Shown here one piece after another: positions 8,882-17,696 of a stretch of DNA of 64,000 bases (positions within the stretch are counted from its first letter, which is position 1; every line of letters starts with the position of its first letter). The notes under the pieces are model-generated. The model did no database searches. It was not told the origin of the DNA and was given only the letters and a program-made list of their open reading frames with translations. The translations under genes were made by a program, and so were the position numbers. This stretch comes from Microbacterium sp. 3J1 (lineage in GTDB: Bacteria > Actinomycetota > Actinomycetes > Actinomycetales > Microbacteriaceae), in contig NZ_CDWI01000011.1 of NCBI RefSeq assembly GCF_001049495.1, positions 1,039,903 to 1,103,902 on the forward strand, in the 5' to 3' direction.

Positions 8882-10047
8882 TACTTGGCGTCCTTCTGGC
8901 TGGCGAGGACCAGGTCGCGGAACCGGTCGAAGAGGTAGTTGGCGTCGTGCGGGCCTGCGGCCGCCTCCGGGTGGTACTGCACCGAGAACGCCGGGATGTC
9001 GAGCGCGCGGAGGCCCTCGACCACGTTGTCGTTGAGGCCGACGTGGCTGACCTCGACCTTGCCGTACCCGTTCGGGCTGTCGAACGATCCGTCCAGCGGA
9101 GCCTCGACCGCGAACCCGTGGTTGTGCGCGGTGATCTCCACGCGGCCGGTGGACTTGTCGAGCACCGGCTGGTTGATGCCGCGGTGGCCGAAGGGCAGCT
9201 TGTAGGTGCCGAGGCCGAGAGCGCGGCCCAGCAGCTGGTTGCCGAAGCAGATGCCGAAGAACGGGAGTCCGTCGTCGAGCACCGAGCGGAGGAGTTCGAC
9301 GTGGTCGCCCGACGCCGCAGGGTCGCCCGGACCGTTCGAGTAGAAGACCGCGACGGGGTCGATCGAGCGGATGCCGTCGATCGTCACGTCCTGTGGGAGG
9401 ACGTGCACCTCGAAGCCGCGAGCGGCGAGGTTGTCGATCGTGGCCTGCTTGACTCCGAGGTCGAGCACCGCGAGGTTGCCGACCTTGTCGCCCACCGCAG
9501 GCGTGACCGTGGCGACCTCGACCGACACCTGTGCCGACAGGTTCTGCCCGGCCATCTGCGGCGCCTCGCGCACGATGCGCACCTGCTCCTCCTCGGCGAT
9601 GCGCGCGGCCTCGCCCGAGAAGATGCCGCCGCGCATCGAGCCCGCGGAGCGGATGTGGCGCGTGATCGCCCGGGTGTCGATGCCGCTGATGCCGACGATG
9701 CCGTCCTGTACGAGGACCTCGTCGAGCGACGCGTTCGCCCGCCAGTTCGACACGACCCGCGAGGGGTCGCGCACGATGTAGCCGGCGACCCAGATGCGGC
9801 GGGACTCGGTGTCCTCGTCGTTCATTCCGGTGTTGCCGATGTGCGGCGCCGTCTGCAGGACGATCTGCCCTGCGTACGACGGGTCGGTCAGGGTCTCCTG
9901 GTAGCCGGACATGCCGGTCGCGAAGACCACCTCGCCGAGGGTGGTGCCGAGCGCGCCGTAGGCACGGCCGACGTGACGGGTGCCGTCTTCGAGGACGAGG
10001 ACGGCGGGTTCGGGGAGCTGGCTCCCTGAGCGTGTCGAAGAGGTCAT
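8881..10047 (-). CDS. carA: Carbamoyl-phosphate synthase small subunit (glutamine amidotransferase)
   Basis: A 388-residue CarA, which hydrolyses glutamine and passes ammonia to CarB. The N-terminal small-subunit domain ([20 protein letters not shown]) is followed by a class I amidotransferase domain with the nucleophile Cys in [16 protein letters not shown] and the His/Glu pair in [15 protein letters not shown]. It starts with a 4-bp ATGA overlap with the upstream PH-like gene. An oddity is that codons 3-9, encoding about SSTRSGS, fall inside a copy of the dispersed CCTGAGC..GTCGAAG repeat at 10023-10040, so the extreme N-terminus seems to be repeat-derived. No alternative ATG or GTG lies just downstream of the repeat. 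Confidence 0.96.
   Translation of the reverse strand: MTSSTRSGSQLPEPAVLVLEDGTRHVGRAYGALGTTLGEVVFATGMSGYQETLTDPSYAGQIVLQTAPHIGNTGMNDEDTESRRIWVAGYIVRDPSRVVSNWRANASLDEVLVQDGIVGISGIDTRAITRHIRSAGSMRGGIFSGEAARIAEEEQVRIVREAPQMAGQNLSAQVSVEVATVTPAVGDKVGNLAVLDLGVKQATIDNLAARGFEVHVLPQDVTIDGIRSIDPVAVFYSNGPGDPAASGDHVELLRSVLDDGLPFFGICFGNQLLGRALGLGTYKLPFGHRGINQPVLDKSTGRVEITAHNHGFAVEAPLDGSFDSPNGYGKVEVSHVGLNDNVVEGLRALDIPAFSVQYHPEAAAGPHDANYLFDRFRDLVLASQKDAK
10023..10040 (+). repeat. Dispersed short repeat, copy 2 (inside carA N-terminus)
   Basis: Reads TCCCTGAGCGTGTCGAAG on the plus strand. This is the same core as the copies at 3801-3823 (minus) and 56473-56499 (plus). It lies in the first codons of carA and is read through as coding sequence. 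Confidence 0.55.
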
Positions 10048-10580
10048 GACGTTGCTCCTGTGTCGGGGGCGGCGGTGTCGTCCGATGCGCCGGAAGCGGG
10101 GACGAGTCGCTGCAGTTCAGAGATGAAGGTGTTCGGGTCGCCGTCGGTGAGGCGGAGGTAGGAGTCGACGACCGTGTCGTCGTCGACGTTCCAGGCCACT
10201 CGGACGAGGCCGCCCGGTTCGACGACGCGGTCGATCGTGACGGTCGCCCGGTCGACGGCGGTGAGACGCGACGAGGCGAGGAAGACGGTGGGTGCGCCGT
10301 CGAGGCAAAGCGCGAGTCCGCGATCGGTGACGGCCACCTCGCCCCTCGCCCGGTACGCCAGCGGCGGCATGGTGAGGCGCTCGAGCGGCTGGTCGTGCTT
10401 GGTGGTCGACACGTACAGGACCCCGTGGCGGTCGAGGACCTCCGCGTGCTCCGGCACACCGAGCGGCGCTGCGAGTCCGGCGTCGCGTCGGAGTCGTCGT
10501 CGCCACGCGAACAGCATGCTGAGCAGCACGAGGGCTGCCAGCGCGATCATGAGGGCGATGGCCAGTTCGCGGGGGATCAT
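10044..10580 (-). CDS. Membrane-anchored PH-like domain protein of the pyr operon
   Basis: A 178-residue protein with one N-terminal membrane helix (about residues 6-25, [20 protein letters not shown]) followed by a basic stretch (RRRLRRD) and a beta-rich domain of about 130 residues. It resembles the small protein encoded between pyrC and carA in many actinobacteria (Rv1382 position in M. tuberculosis), usually described as a bacterial PH-like or export-related protein of unknown function. The ATG overlaps the pyrC stop by 4 bp, and its own stop overlaps the carA ATG by 4 bp, so it is tightly built into the operon. The membrane anchor is seen directly; a role in pyrimidine metabolism is only implied by position. 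Confidence 0.75.
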   Translation of the reverse strand: MIPRELAIALMIALAALVLLSMLFAWRRRLRRDAGLAAPLGVPEHAEVLDRHGVLYVSTTKHDQPLERLTMPPLAYRARGEVAVTDRGLALCLDGAPTVFLASSRLTAVDRATVTIDRVVEPGGLVRVAWNVDDDTVVDSYLRLTDGDPNTFISELQRLVPASGASDDTAAPDTGATS

Positions 10581-11881
10581 GCGTTCAGCTCCTCGACCAC
10601 GGAGCCGCCGACGACCGTCAGCGTGCCTCCGTGCACCGTGTATTCCACGCGACCCGGGAGATCGCGTCCGAGGTAGGGCGAGTTCACGCTGCGCCCGTGC
10701 AGGTCGGCCTCGGTGAAGACGCCGGCGGCCGATGCGTCGTACAGCGTGATCTGGGCGGGAGCGCCCACCTCGAGCGGTGTGCCGTGCCCGTCGAGACGAC
10801 CGATCCTCGCCGGCGCGGCGCTCATCACCCGCGCCACGTCCTGCCAGCCGATGAGGCCGGTCTGCACCATCGACTGGTGCACGACGCGCAGCGCGCTCTC
10901 GAGACCGACCATGCCGTTCGCGGCCGCCTGCCACTCGCACGCCTTGTGCTCGCTCGGGTGCGGGGCGTGGTCGGTCGCCACGATGTCGATCGTGCCGTCG
11001 GCGAGCCCTTCGCGCACCGCCAGGACGTCTTCCTCGCGGCGCAGCGGCGGATTGACCTTGTAACGGGCGTCGTAGCCGCGAACGAGTTCGTCCGTGAGCA
11101 GCAGGTGGTGCGGCGTGACCTCGGCGGTGACGGCGATCCCCCGCTTCTTCGCCCAGCGGATGATGTCGACGGATCCCGCGGTCGACAGGTGGCAGACGTG
11201 CAGGCGCGACCCCACGTGCTCGGCGAGGAGCACGTCGCGCGCGATGATCGACTCCTCGGCCACGGCCGGCCACCCGGCGAGGCCGAGCTCGGCAGACACG
11301 GTGCCCTCGTTCATCTGGGCGCCCTCCGTGAGGCGCGGATCCTGTGCGTGCTGGGCGATGACGCCGTCGAACGACTTCACGTACTCGAGAGCCCGGCGCA
11401 TGATCAGCGGATCGAACACGCAGAAGCCGTCGTCGCTGAAGACGCGTACCTGTGCCCGCGATGTCGCCATCGCGCCGAGCTCGGCGAGCCGCTCGCCCTT
11501 CTGCCCCACCGTGACGGCGCCGATCGGCTGCACGGTGGCATAGCCCGCGGCCTCGCCGAGGGCGAGCTCCTGCTCGACGACGCCGGCGGTGTCGGCGACC
11601 GGCGACGTGTTCGGCATCGCGAAGACTGCGGTGAAACCACCGGCTGCCGCGGCGCGGGTGCCGGTGAGGATCGTCTCGGAGGCTTCGTATCCGGGCTCGC
11701 GGAGGTGCGTGTGCAGGTCGACGAGGCCCGGCAGGGCCACGAGGCCCGCCGCGTCGATCACGCGTGCGCCGGTCCGGCTGAGACCCGACCCGATCTCGGC
11801 GATCCGGCCGTCCTCCACGATGATGTCGGCGCTCTCGGCACCGAGCAGCTGTGCGCCGGTGATGACGAGGGTCTCGCTCAC
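10577..11881 (-). CDS. pyrC: Dihydroorotase
   Basis: A 434-residue class I dihydroorotase that cyclises carbamoyl-aspartate to dihydroorotate. The zinc-binding HxH motif is in [19 protein letters not shown], the substrate-binding [10 protein letters not shown] segment follows, and the C-terminal catalytic Asp lies in [14 protein letters not shown]. Further conserved pieces are SDDGFCVFD and the HHLLLTDE region. It overlaps pyrB by 4 bp at its start and the PH-like gene by 4 bp at its end. Length and motifs are complete, so I expect an active enzyme. Confidence 0.96.
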   Translation of the reverse strand: MSETLVITGAQLLGAESADIIVEDGRIAEIGSGLSRTGARVIDAAGLVALPGLVDLHTHLREPGYEASETILTGTRAAAAGGFTAVFAMPNTSPVADTAGVVEQELALGEAAGYATVQPIGAVTVGQKGERLAELGAMATSRAQVRVFSDDGFCVFDPLIMRRALEYVKSFDGVIAQHAQDPRLTEGAQMNEGTVSAELGLAGWPAVAEESIIARDVLLAEHVGSRLHVCHLSTAGSVDIIRWAKKRGIAVTAEVTPHHLLLTDELVRGYDARYKVNPPLRREEDVLAVREGLADGTIDIVATDHAPHPSEHKACEWQAAANGMVGLESALRVVHQSMVQTGLIGWQDVARVMSAAPARIGRLDGHGTPLEVGAPAQITLYDASAAGVFTEADLHGRSVNSPYLGRDLPGRVEYTVHGGTLTVVGGSVVEELNA

Positions 11882-12843
11882 TGGTCTCCCCCTCGTTCGT
11901 CGTCTCGTTCTCCTGCCAGCAGCAGGTACAGCACCGCCATCCTGACGGACACCCCGTTCGTCACCTGTTCCAGCACGGTCGAGCGCGGGGAATCGGCAGC
12001 TTCGGAGGAGATCTCCAAGCCGCGGTTCATGGGTCCGGGGTGCATCACAATGCTACCGTCCGGAAGGCCGGCCACTCGCAGTGCGTCGAGACCCCATCGC
12101 CTGGAATACTCCCGCTCAGTGGGGAAATACGCGGCGTTCATGCGCTCGAGCTGGATGCGCAGCATCATGACGGCGTCCGGACCGTCCGCGAGCGCGCTGT
12201 CGAGGTCGAACACGACGCGCACGGGCCAGAGCGAGACGTTCTGGGGCACGAGGGTCGGCGGCGCGACGAGGGTGACCTGCGCTCCCAGGGTGGCGAGCAG
12301 CCAGACGTTCGAGCGGGCGACGCGCGAGTGCAGCACGTCCCCGACGATCACGACGCGGATGCCGGACAGGTCGCGGCCGCGACTCTCCGTTCCGAAGCGC
12401 CGCTTGCGGATGGTGAACGCGTCCAGGAGCGCCTGGGTCGGATGCTCGTGCGTGCCGTCGCCGGCGTTCACGACGCCGGCCGAGATCCAGCCGCTGGTCG
12501 CGAGCGTCTGCGGCGCGCCGGAGGCGGGGTGGCGGATGACCACGGCATCCGCCCCCATCGCCTGCAGCGTCTGGGCGGTGTCCTTCAGGCTCTCGCCCTT
12601 GGAGACGCTCGATCCCTTGGCGGCGAAGTTGATGACGTCCGCCGACAGGCGCTTCGCAGCGGCCTCGAAGGAGATGCGGGTGCGGGTCGAGTCCTCGAAG
12701 AACAGGTTGACGACCGTCTTCCCCCGGAGCGTCGGGAGCTTCTTGATCTCACGCGACTGCGTGTCCGACATGTCCTCGGCGACGTCGAGGATGCGCAGGG
12801 CCGTCTCGCGGTCGAGGGTGCGGGTGTCCAGAAGGTGCCTCAT
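11878..12843 (-). CDS. pyrB: Aspartate carbamoyltransferase catalytic subunit
   Basis: A 321-residue ATCase catalytic chain, which condenses carbamoyl phosphate with aspartate. The carbamoyl-phosphate binding loop appears as [20 protein letters not shown]; a second loop reads [16 protein letters not shown], and [14 protein letters not shown] closes the active site. No regulatory pyrI gene is present, as usual for actinobacteria, where pyrR controls expression instead. It overlaps pyrR and pyrC by 4 bp each, so the operon is translationally coupled. Confidence 0.97.
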   Translation of the reverse strand: MRHLLDTRTLDRETALRILDVAEDMSDTQSREIKKLPTLRGKTVVNLFFEDSTRTRISFEAAAKRLSADVINFAAKGSSVSKGESLKDTAQTLQAMGADAVVIRHPASGAPQTLATSGWISAGVVNAGDGTHEHPTQALLDAFTIRKRRFGTESRGRDLSGIRVVIVGDVLHSRVARSNVWLLATLGAQVTLVAPPTLVPQNVSLWPVRVVFDLDSALADGPDAVMMLRIQLERMNAAYFPTEREYSRRWGLDALRVAGLPDGSIVMHPGPMNRGLEISSEAADSPRSTVLEQVTNGVSVRMAVLYLLLAGERDDERGGDQ

Positions 12844-13370
12844 GCCTCGATCGTCACCTCCTCCGCGCCGTCGTCCTCGGTCAGCCGCACGTTGACGCGC
12901 TCCAGGCGGGACGACGGGATGTTCTTGCCCACGAAGTCGGGACGGATCGGGAGCTCGCGGTGGCCGCGGTCGACGAGGATGGCGAGCCGCACGATCGCCG
13001 GTCGGCCGATCGACTGCAGTGCGTCGAGCGCCGCGCGGATGCTGCGACCGGAGAACAGGACGTCGTCGACGAGGACGACGGTCTTGCCGTCGATGCCGCC
13101 AGCGGGGATGTCGGTCGGTCTCGGCGACCTCGTCGGATGCTTGGCGAGATCGTCACGGAACATCGTGACGTCGAGAGCGCCGACGGCGATGGACGTGCCG
13201 GCGATCTCGCCGATGACGGCGGCGAGGCGACGGGCGAGAGTGACGCCGCGGGTCGGGATGCCCAGCAGGACGAGGTTCTCAGCCCCTCGGTTCGACTCGA
13301 GGATCTCGTGTGCGATACGGGTCAGAGCCCGCGAGATATCGGCTTCGTGCAGGACGGTGCGTGCACTCAT
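12840..13370 (-). CDS. pyrR: PyrR: pyr operon RNA-binding regulator and uracil phosphoribosyltransferase
   Basis: A 176-residue PyrR, first gene of the pyrRBC-carAB-pyrF operon. The PRPP-binding motif [20 protein letters not shown] is intact, as is the N-terminal region ([20 protein letters not shown]). PyrR binds the pyr leader RNA when UMP is high; in mycobacteria it is reported to repress translation rather than act through a terminator. I chose the ATG at 13370 because GGGAG lies just upstream; an in-frame ATG at 13394 would remove that site. The 87-bp upstream gap shows no obvious antiterminator/terminator pair, which fits translational control. Confidence 0.94.
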   Translation of the reverse strand: MSARTVLHEADISRALTRIAHEILESNRGAENLVLLGIPTRGVTLARRLAAVIGEIAGTSIAVGALDVTMFRDDLAKHPTRSPRPTDIPAGGIDGKTVVLVDDVLFSGRSIRAALDALQSIGRPAIVRLAILVDRGHRELPIRPDFVGKNIPSSRLERVNVRLTEDDGAEEVTIEA

Positions 13371-13425
13371 CAGCCGCTCCCTTCTCCGCCTCACAGGACG
13401 GTGTTAAAGGTTGCTTGACGAAACC

Positions 13426-13431
13426 AGTCTA
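13426..13431 (-). promoter_or_regulatory. Putative -10 element of the pyr operon
   Basis: On the minus strand this reads TAGACT, 55 nt upstream of the pyrR ATG, giving a leader of roughly 48 nt that could hold a PyrR binding site next to the ribosome binding site. The same TTAGACT string occurs upstream of rpsD, and TAGACT upstream of the MBL-Rieske gene. No good -35 is seen. Confidence 0.4.
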
Positions 13432-13457
13432 GCGGTGCGAGCGGTGCATCCCGTGCG

Positions 13458-14039
13458 TCAGCGCCAGCCGAGCAGATCGCGGACGACCTGCTGCGATGCC
13501 GGGCACCCGTCGTTCGCGATGCCGCGCATGACCTCGTGGTCCACGAGCGCCCCGGACGACGTCGCCGTCGCCGTGATCGCGTCGACCGCTGCGGTGATCC
13601 GCGGCGCGGCCGCCCACGAGTACTCCGGGTCGCCGTCGCGCGAGGCGTGCGGGAACACGACCAGCTCGGTCGTGCCGTCGGCTGCAGGCCGCGCGGTCGC
13701 CACGACGAGCGTCGGCGGGATGCTGTGCTGCAGCGCCTTGGGCAGCGGGAACGGGAACTCGTCCGCGATCAGCCCGGTCCAGAACGTCCGCTTCGATCGC
13801 TTCGCATCGCCGATCTCGAGCGCGACGGCCTGCCATCCGCCGCCCTGGGCTCGCACGCGTGCGTCGAAGCCGTCCTGCCGCACGACGAACCCCTGGGCGA
13901 CGAGCTGTTCGACGGCCAGCCGCACCGCATCCTCCGACGAGTAGCGCACGACGAGCCGCGCTCCCCGAAGGGGCCCGCTGTACGCCAGTCGCGAGAATCG
14001 CGCGTCGGCTCCCACACCGTCCCGCCGGGGGCGGGCCAT
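13458..14039 (-). CDS. Uncharacterised protein, last gene of the WXG100 cluster
   Basis: A 193-residue protein I do not recognise. It begins with a basic stretch (MARPRRDG) and shows mixed alpha/beta content without signal peptide or membrane helix. Landmarks are RLVVRYSSEDAVRLAVEQLV near residue 30, KRSKRTFWTGLIADEFPFPL in the middle and CPASQQVVRDLLGWR at the end. The ATG overlaps the stop of the upstream WXG100 gene by one base (TGATG), so it is co-translated with it. In such a position a chaperone-like or immunity-like partner of the secreted proteins is possible, but this is inference only. It could also be an independent cytoplasmic protein. Confidence 0.7.
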   Translation of the reverse strand: MARPRRDGVGADARFSRLAYSGPLRGARLVVRYSSEDAVRLAVEQLVAQGFVVRQDGFDARVRAQGGGWQAVALEIGDAKRSKRTFWTGLIADEFPFPLPKALQHSIPPTLVVATARPAADGTTELVVFPHASRDGDPEYSWAAAPRITAAVDAITATATSSGALVDHEVMRGIANDGCPASQQVVRDLLGWR

Positions 14040-14329
14040 CAGATGCTCCAGAGTGCGCCGACTCGCTCGTCGGCGCTCGAGTACGCCTCCGCCGCGGTTC
14101 GGGCGGCGTCTGCGGCGGCGTGCAGAGCGCCCGCATGCGCGCCCATCTCCTGCAGCCACCCGGACTGCTGCCCCTGGTACGCGGTGGATGCCTCGCCCAG
14201 CCACTGACCCGCCAGGGTTCCTGCGGCGCGGGAGAGGGCGGAGAGTCGATCCTCGATCCCGCTCGCCGCGGCGTCGAGCGCCGTCCCGAGCGCCTCGACC
14301 TGTGGCGGCTTCACGGAGTAGTCGGTCAT
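14039..14329 (-). CDS. WXG100 family (ESAT-6-like) type VII secretion substrate
   Basis: A 96-residue helical-hairpin protein of the EsxA/CFP-10 size. The turn motif W-x-G is present as W43-L-G45 (GQWLGEAST), flanked by two long amphipathic helices, and the C-terminus carries the type VII export signal YxxxD as Y83-SSA-D87. Such proteins leave the cell through the ESX/Ess membrane channel driven by EccC. No eccB, eccC, eccD, eccE or mycP gene is present in the window, so secretion would rely on machinery encoded elsewhere. Both ends overlap neighbours (ATGA with the coiled-coil gene, TGATG with the downstream gene). Only one small WXG protein is seen; a heterodimer partner might be the coiled-coil or the large WXG-like protein. 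Confidence 0.85.
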   Translation of the reverse strand: MTDYSVKPPQVEALGTALDAAASGIEDRLSALSRAAGTLAGQWLGEASTAYQGQQSGWLQEMGAHAGALHAAADAARTAAEAYSSADERVGALWSI

Positions 14330-14811
14330 GCCAGGTTCCCTTCGTCTCGTCGCCGCTGCACATCGGCGATCACAGCCTGGATGTGCTGGGCCGCGGCGCG
14401 CAGATGAGCCGCCGACTCTCCGCGCGCGCCGTTCAGGAGGTCGAGCGGCGTCGGCTCGTCCGTCTCGTCCTCGCGCTCCTCCCACAGCTCGCGCAGCTGG
14501 CTGAGGTTGTCTCGCGCGCGGCCCCGGAGGGTCGCGGCCGCCGTGGTCTCGTCGGCACCGGAGAAGACGTCCTCGAGGGTCGTCTGGTGCAGATCGATGC
14601 GCTGCTGGACCGTGCGCCATTCCGGCCCCAGCTCGCCGCTGCGCGCTCGCTCGGCCCGCTCCTCGTCGGCGCGCTGCTCCTCCTCGCGCTCCTCGGCCTC
14701 CTGCGCGTCGAGCAGTGCGTGCTCCGCCTGGACCCGGCGCATCAGCTCCATGGTGTACTCGGCGAAGTCGGTCGGCATCGGCGCCTCGTCGGGGATGAAT
14801 CCGTGTGCCAT
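14326..14811 (-). CDS. Glu/Arg-rich coiled-coil protein of the WXG100 cluster
   Basis: A 161-residue, highly charged, almost wholly helical protein. Residues about 25-60 are a Glu/Ala/Arg-rich coiled coil (DAQEAEEREEEQRADEERAE). A second helical region around residues 75-115 has heptad-like LSQLRELWEERED, and the end reads HLRAAAQHIQAVIADVQRRR. There is no signal peptide or transmembrane segment. It sits between the large WXG-like gene (1-bp gap) and the WXG100 gene (4-bp ATGA overlap). The size and helical content would suit a chaperone or a co-secreted helical partner, as found in LXG toxin operons; the family is not recognised. Confidence 0.72.
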   Translation of the reverse strand: MAHGFIPDEAPMPTDFAEYTMELMRRVQAEHALLDAQEAEEREEEQRADEERAERARSGELGPEWRTVQQRIDLHQTTLEDVFSGADETTAAATLRGRARDNLSQLRELWEEREDETDEPTPLDLLNGARGESAAHLRAAAQHIQAVIADVQRRRDEGNLA

Positions 14812-14812
14812 G

Positions 14813-16009
14813 TCAGACCCTCGCCGCCGCGCCGCGCACGAGACCCTCGTAGAGGTCCGCCATGCGGAAGTAGTTGTCGGCGACGTCTGCGACGCTCGAC
14901 GCCATGCCGGAGACGAGATCGTAGATGCGGTTGAGCCACTTGTAGATGGTCATGGCGTAGTTGATGAGGTCGTAGACCGCGAAGCCCGCCTCGACGGCCG
15001 CGGCCGCCCAGCCCACGAGAGGCACCGCTGCCTCCGCTGCCATGCGCATGAGCTTGCGTTCGAGGTTCTTGAGCACCTTGAGGATGAGGCCGGCGATCTC
15101 CTTGCTCAGCATCACGATCGCCTTGAGCGCCGTGCTCACGGTGCCGGCGGGACCCGCGGCGACCGTGTGCACCTGCGACATCACCCCTGCCGCGGCGAGG
15201 AACGCCTCGGAACCCTGTCCGGTCCACGAGGACATCGGCGGCAGCAGGCCCATCGCGTTCTGACCGAGACCCTTGAGCGCGTCGCCGGTGTGCTTCCAGG
15301 CGAAGGACGCCTCGCGCATCCGCACCCAGTTGCCGGCGAACGGCTTCGTGGCCTCCTCGAGGAGCGAGAACCCGGCGAGCTGCTCGAACAGCCAGTCCAC
15401 CGAGCCGAAGATGACGCCCGCCTTCCAGCGGATGCTCTCGATCTCGGGGTCCTCCGCATGCGGAGCGGGCAGATACGAGCGCACGTCGACGATCTCAGAG
15501 ACCGAGCGCGAGGACGACAGCCCTTCCGGGATCCGTCCACCGGCCCGCTCCCCCGTGCCGTCGGCCCATTCGGCCATCGAGTAGCCGTCCCAGAACGCCT
15601 GGTTGAACACGTTGCCGTCGGCGTCGTCGTAGCGTGAGGGTGCCTGCTGCTGCGCGCCCCCGAGCGTCGGAGAGGAGGGCGCGGTGTAGGAGGGCACGTG
15701 GGCTCCCAGCGAACTCGCGACCGCACTGGCGGCCTCATACGCCTGGCGGTCCGCCTCGAGATAGATCTCGCGGGTCTGGGTCATCTTCTCCGCGCCGGCA
15801 CCGAACGCCTTGCCGGAGAACTCCGCGACCTTCTCGCCCGCATCGACCACCGCCTCGTTCAACGGCTGCAGCAGCTGGAGGATCAGCCCCAGATCGCCGT
15901 TGGTCAGCCGCGCATACGTGTTGAGGTGCTCGCGCACGGCCTGCGCATGCCCCTCCTGGCGCTCGAGAACCTGCGTCGCCAGCGACATGTTCGACAGGAT
16001 GATGTCCAT
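14813..16009 (-). CDS. Large WXG-like type VII secretion effector or structural protein
   Basis: A 398-residue protein, first gene of the four-gene cluster. Residues 1-100 form a helical domain resembling EspC/ESX target N-termini, followed by a Pro/Gln-rich linker (about 106-128). Residues about 195-310 form a second helical module with a W-x-G turn at W262-T-G264 (MSSWTGQGSEAF). The C-terminal part (about 325-370) has hydrophobic helices (AAVPLVGWAAAAVEAGFAVY). There is no Sec signal peptide and no recognisable toxin domain. A GGGGGG-type ribosome binding site precedes the ATG. The protein could be an effector carrier, a membrane-inserting substrate or a surface protein; homology beyond the WXG fold was not recognised. 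Confidence 0.75.
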   Translation of the reverse strand: MDIILSNMSLATQVLERQEGHAQAVREHLNTYARLTNGDLGLILQLLQPLNEAVVDAGEKVAEFSGKAFGAGAEKMTQTREIYLEADRQAYEAASAVASSLGAHVPSYTAPSSPTLGGAQQQAPSRYDDADGNVFNQAFWDGYSMAEWADGTGERAGGRIPEGLSSSRSVSEIVDVRSYLPAPHAEDPEIESIRWKAGVIFGSVDWLFEQLAGFSLLEEATKPFAGNWVRMREASFAWKHTGDALKGLGQNAMGLLPPMSSWTGQGSEAFLAAAGVMSQVHTVAAGPAGTVSTALKAIVMLSKEIAGLILKVLKNLERKLMRMAAEAAVPLVGWAAAAVEAGFAVYDLINYAMTIYKWLNRIYDLVSGMASSVADVADNYFRMADLYEGLVRGAAARV

Positions 16010-16050
16010 GGTCCCCCCCTGGGTGTATCGACAGTCAGCGTAGCGGACGC

Positions 16051-17646
16051 TCAGGACGCGGCGGGAAGTTCTTCGTCCACTCCGTCGGGATGCACGATCG
16101 GCTCAGGGCGTCTCGTCGAGCGGATGGGGTGGCCGCTGGTCGACAGGCAGCGTCCCGACTTCAGGTCCCACTTCCAGTCGTGCATGCTGCACGTGAGGAT
16201 GCCGTCGTCGTCAACCGTGCCGGTGCGCGTCAGGTCGGCGCGCAGGTGCGGGCAGCGACGCTGGACGACCCAGTCGCCGATCTCCGCGTCCTCGGTCTGG
16301 TCCGTCTGCTCCTGGTACCAGTTCTCCACGTACTCGATCCGGTCGACCGACAGGCACTTGAGGAACGTCGTGAGGAACTCGTTGAACTTGCCGCTGCGTC
16401 CGACACTGAACTGCATCGACAGGAAGATCGAGTTCGACCAGTCGATCTCGTGGTCGCGGATGTTCGTCGAGACGAGATCGGCGGGGATCGTGTACCAGTA
16501 GATGCATTCCTCGCCCGCGTACTCGCGGACCTTGGCGCGGGGGAAGTCCACGACCATGTCGAGGTCGCCGATGCGGAAGCGGACGCATCCGCCGACGCCG
16601 AGCCTGATCGTCCGCGACTTCTTCAGGAGCGGCTCCCACCAGCTCTTGAGCGCCTCGAGGATCTCCGCGGGCGGCAGGACGTCGGCACGCGAGGCCTCCT
16701 CGTCGCGGACCTCCTGCTGACGGGTCGCACGCTGCTCCTCGAGGTAGTCCCACTTCTCGTCGAAGATGTGCGCGAGCTCGGCCTCGGTGTACAGCGACTG
16801 CTCGGTCGTGACCTCGCCACCGTCGACAGTCACCACTGTCCCCGGCACGAACAGGTGCCCGGCGTACTGCGGCGACAGCTCCTTCATGTGGGCGAGGAAC
16901 TGCTTCTGATCCGTGAAGATCGACTCGCCGTTGCGCCCCATGCCGTTGAAGTCGAACAGGTCGTCGCGCAGGAACATCGGGGGGCCCGCCATCGGGAAGA
17001 CGTGCGGGGCGTCGACCTTGTCGATGTAGTACATCGCGCGCTTGTTCTGCGCGTCGCGCTTCAGCTTCGCGAAGTTCTGCTTCGCATCGAGGGGCAGGTC
17101 GTAGACCATCGGCCACCAGATCGCGCCGGAGACCTGGGTGAAGTACGCATCCGGCTTGCCGAAGTGCAGCAGCTTCTCGAGGTCGAGCGGGTGCGAGTCG
17201 TTCTGGTTGAGCACCGACCCCGTTCCGTCGTCGACGCTGAGAGAGGAGTCGCCGATCGGCCCGTCGCTCGGAGCCCGCAGCGGCGTGATCATGATCTTGA
17301 GGTCGCCGCGCTCGATGATCTCGCCGGCGGGTGCGTACGTGATGTTCGTGTAGCCCAGAGCGCGGATGTCCCGCTCGAGGTCATCGATCGGGTACTCGGG
17401 GAGCAGCACCTCGATGTCCTTGCGGATGTACCGCTCCAGCAGTGCCGGGTCGAAGTGATCGCGGTGACGGTGGGAGATGTAGAGGAAGTCCGCCTCGCGG
17501 CCGAAACGCTCCCAGTCGAGGGCGCGGTTGTCGGGGAAGGGGAACCAGGAGCCGAAGAACGACGGCCCGAGGACGGGGTCGCAGATGATGTTCCCGCCGA
17601 CCGTCTCGATGAACATCCCGGCGTGGCCGAGTCCCGTGATCCGCAT
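16051..17646 (-). CDS. MBL-fold hydrolase fused to a C-terminal Rieske [2Fe-2S] domain
   Basis: A 531-residue two-domain protein. Residues 1 to about 300 are a UlaG-like metallo-beta-lactamase fold with the metal motif H59-x-H61-x-D63-H64 (ISHRHRDHFD), starting from MRITGLGHAGMFIET. A middle region of about 150 residues precedes a Rieske domain with C465-x-H467 and C486-xx-H489 (CPHL, then CSMHDWKWD), the full ligand set for a [2Fe-2S] cluster. CMP-Neu5Ac hydroxylase combines the same two folds in the opposite order, so a redox or oxygenase reaction is plausible, but the substrate is unknown. The start is set by AGGAGG five bases upstream of 17646; an ATG four bases earlier is out of frame. 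A TAGACT hexamer lies upstream. Confidence 0.82.
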   Translation of the reverse strand: MRITGLGHAGMFIETVGGNIICDPVLGPSFFGSWFPFPDNRALDWERFGREADFLYISHRHRDHFDPALLERYIRKDIEVLLPEYPIDDLERDIRALGYTNITYAPAGEIIERGDLKIMITPLRAPSDGPIGDSSLSVDDGTGSVLNQNDSHPLDLEKLLHFGKPDAYFTQVSGAIWWPMVYDLPLDAKQNFAKLKRDAQNKRAMYYIDKVDAPHVFPMAGPPMFLRDDLFDFNGMGRNGESIFTDQKQFLAHMKELSPQYAGHLFVPGTVVTVDGGEVTTEQSLYTEAELAHIFDEKWDYLEEQRATRQQEVRDEEASRADVLPPAEILEALKSWWEPLLKKSRTIRLGVGGCVRFRIGDLDMVVDFPRAKVREYAGEECIYWYTIPADLVSTNIRDHEIDWSNSIFLSMQFSVGRSGKFNEFLTTFLKCLSVDRIEYVENWYQEQTDQTEDAEIGDWVVQRRCPHLRADLTRTGTVDDDGILTCSMHDWKWDLKSGRCLSTSGHPIRSTRRPEPIVHPDGVDEELPAAS

Positions 17647-17674
17647 GCATTCCTCCTGAAAAGTGAACCGTTCG

Positions 17675-17680
17675 AGTCTA
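17675..17680 (-). promoter_or_regulatory. Putative -10 element for the MBL-Rieske gene
   Basis: On the minus strand this reads TAGACT, 28 nt upstream of the MBL-Rieske ATG, leaving a leader of about 20 nt with the AGGAGG site. No clear -35 is visible. Confidence 0.35.
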
Positions 17681-17696
17681 ACGGCGACCCCCTGTG

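Noticed and set aside
8882..10459. In-frame upstream extension of carB through carA
   Set aside because: The true CarB N-terminus begins at 8881 and the extension is a shadow of carA with Ser/Arg/Pro-rich composition.
14326..16009. LXG polymorphic toxin with nuclease C-terminus
   Set aside because: The C-terminus of the large WXG-like protein is hydrophobic helix, with no catalytic motif of known toxin domains that I can see.
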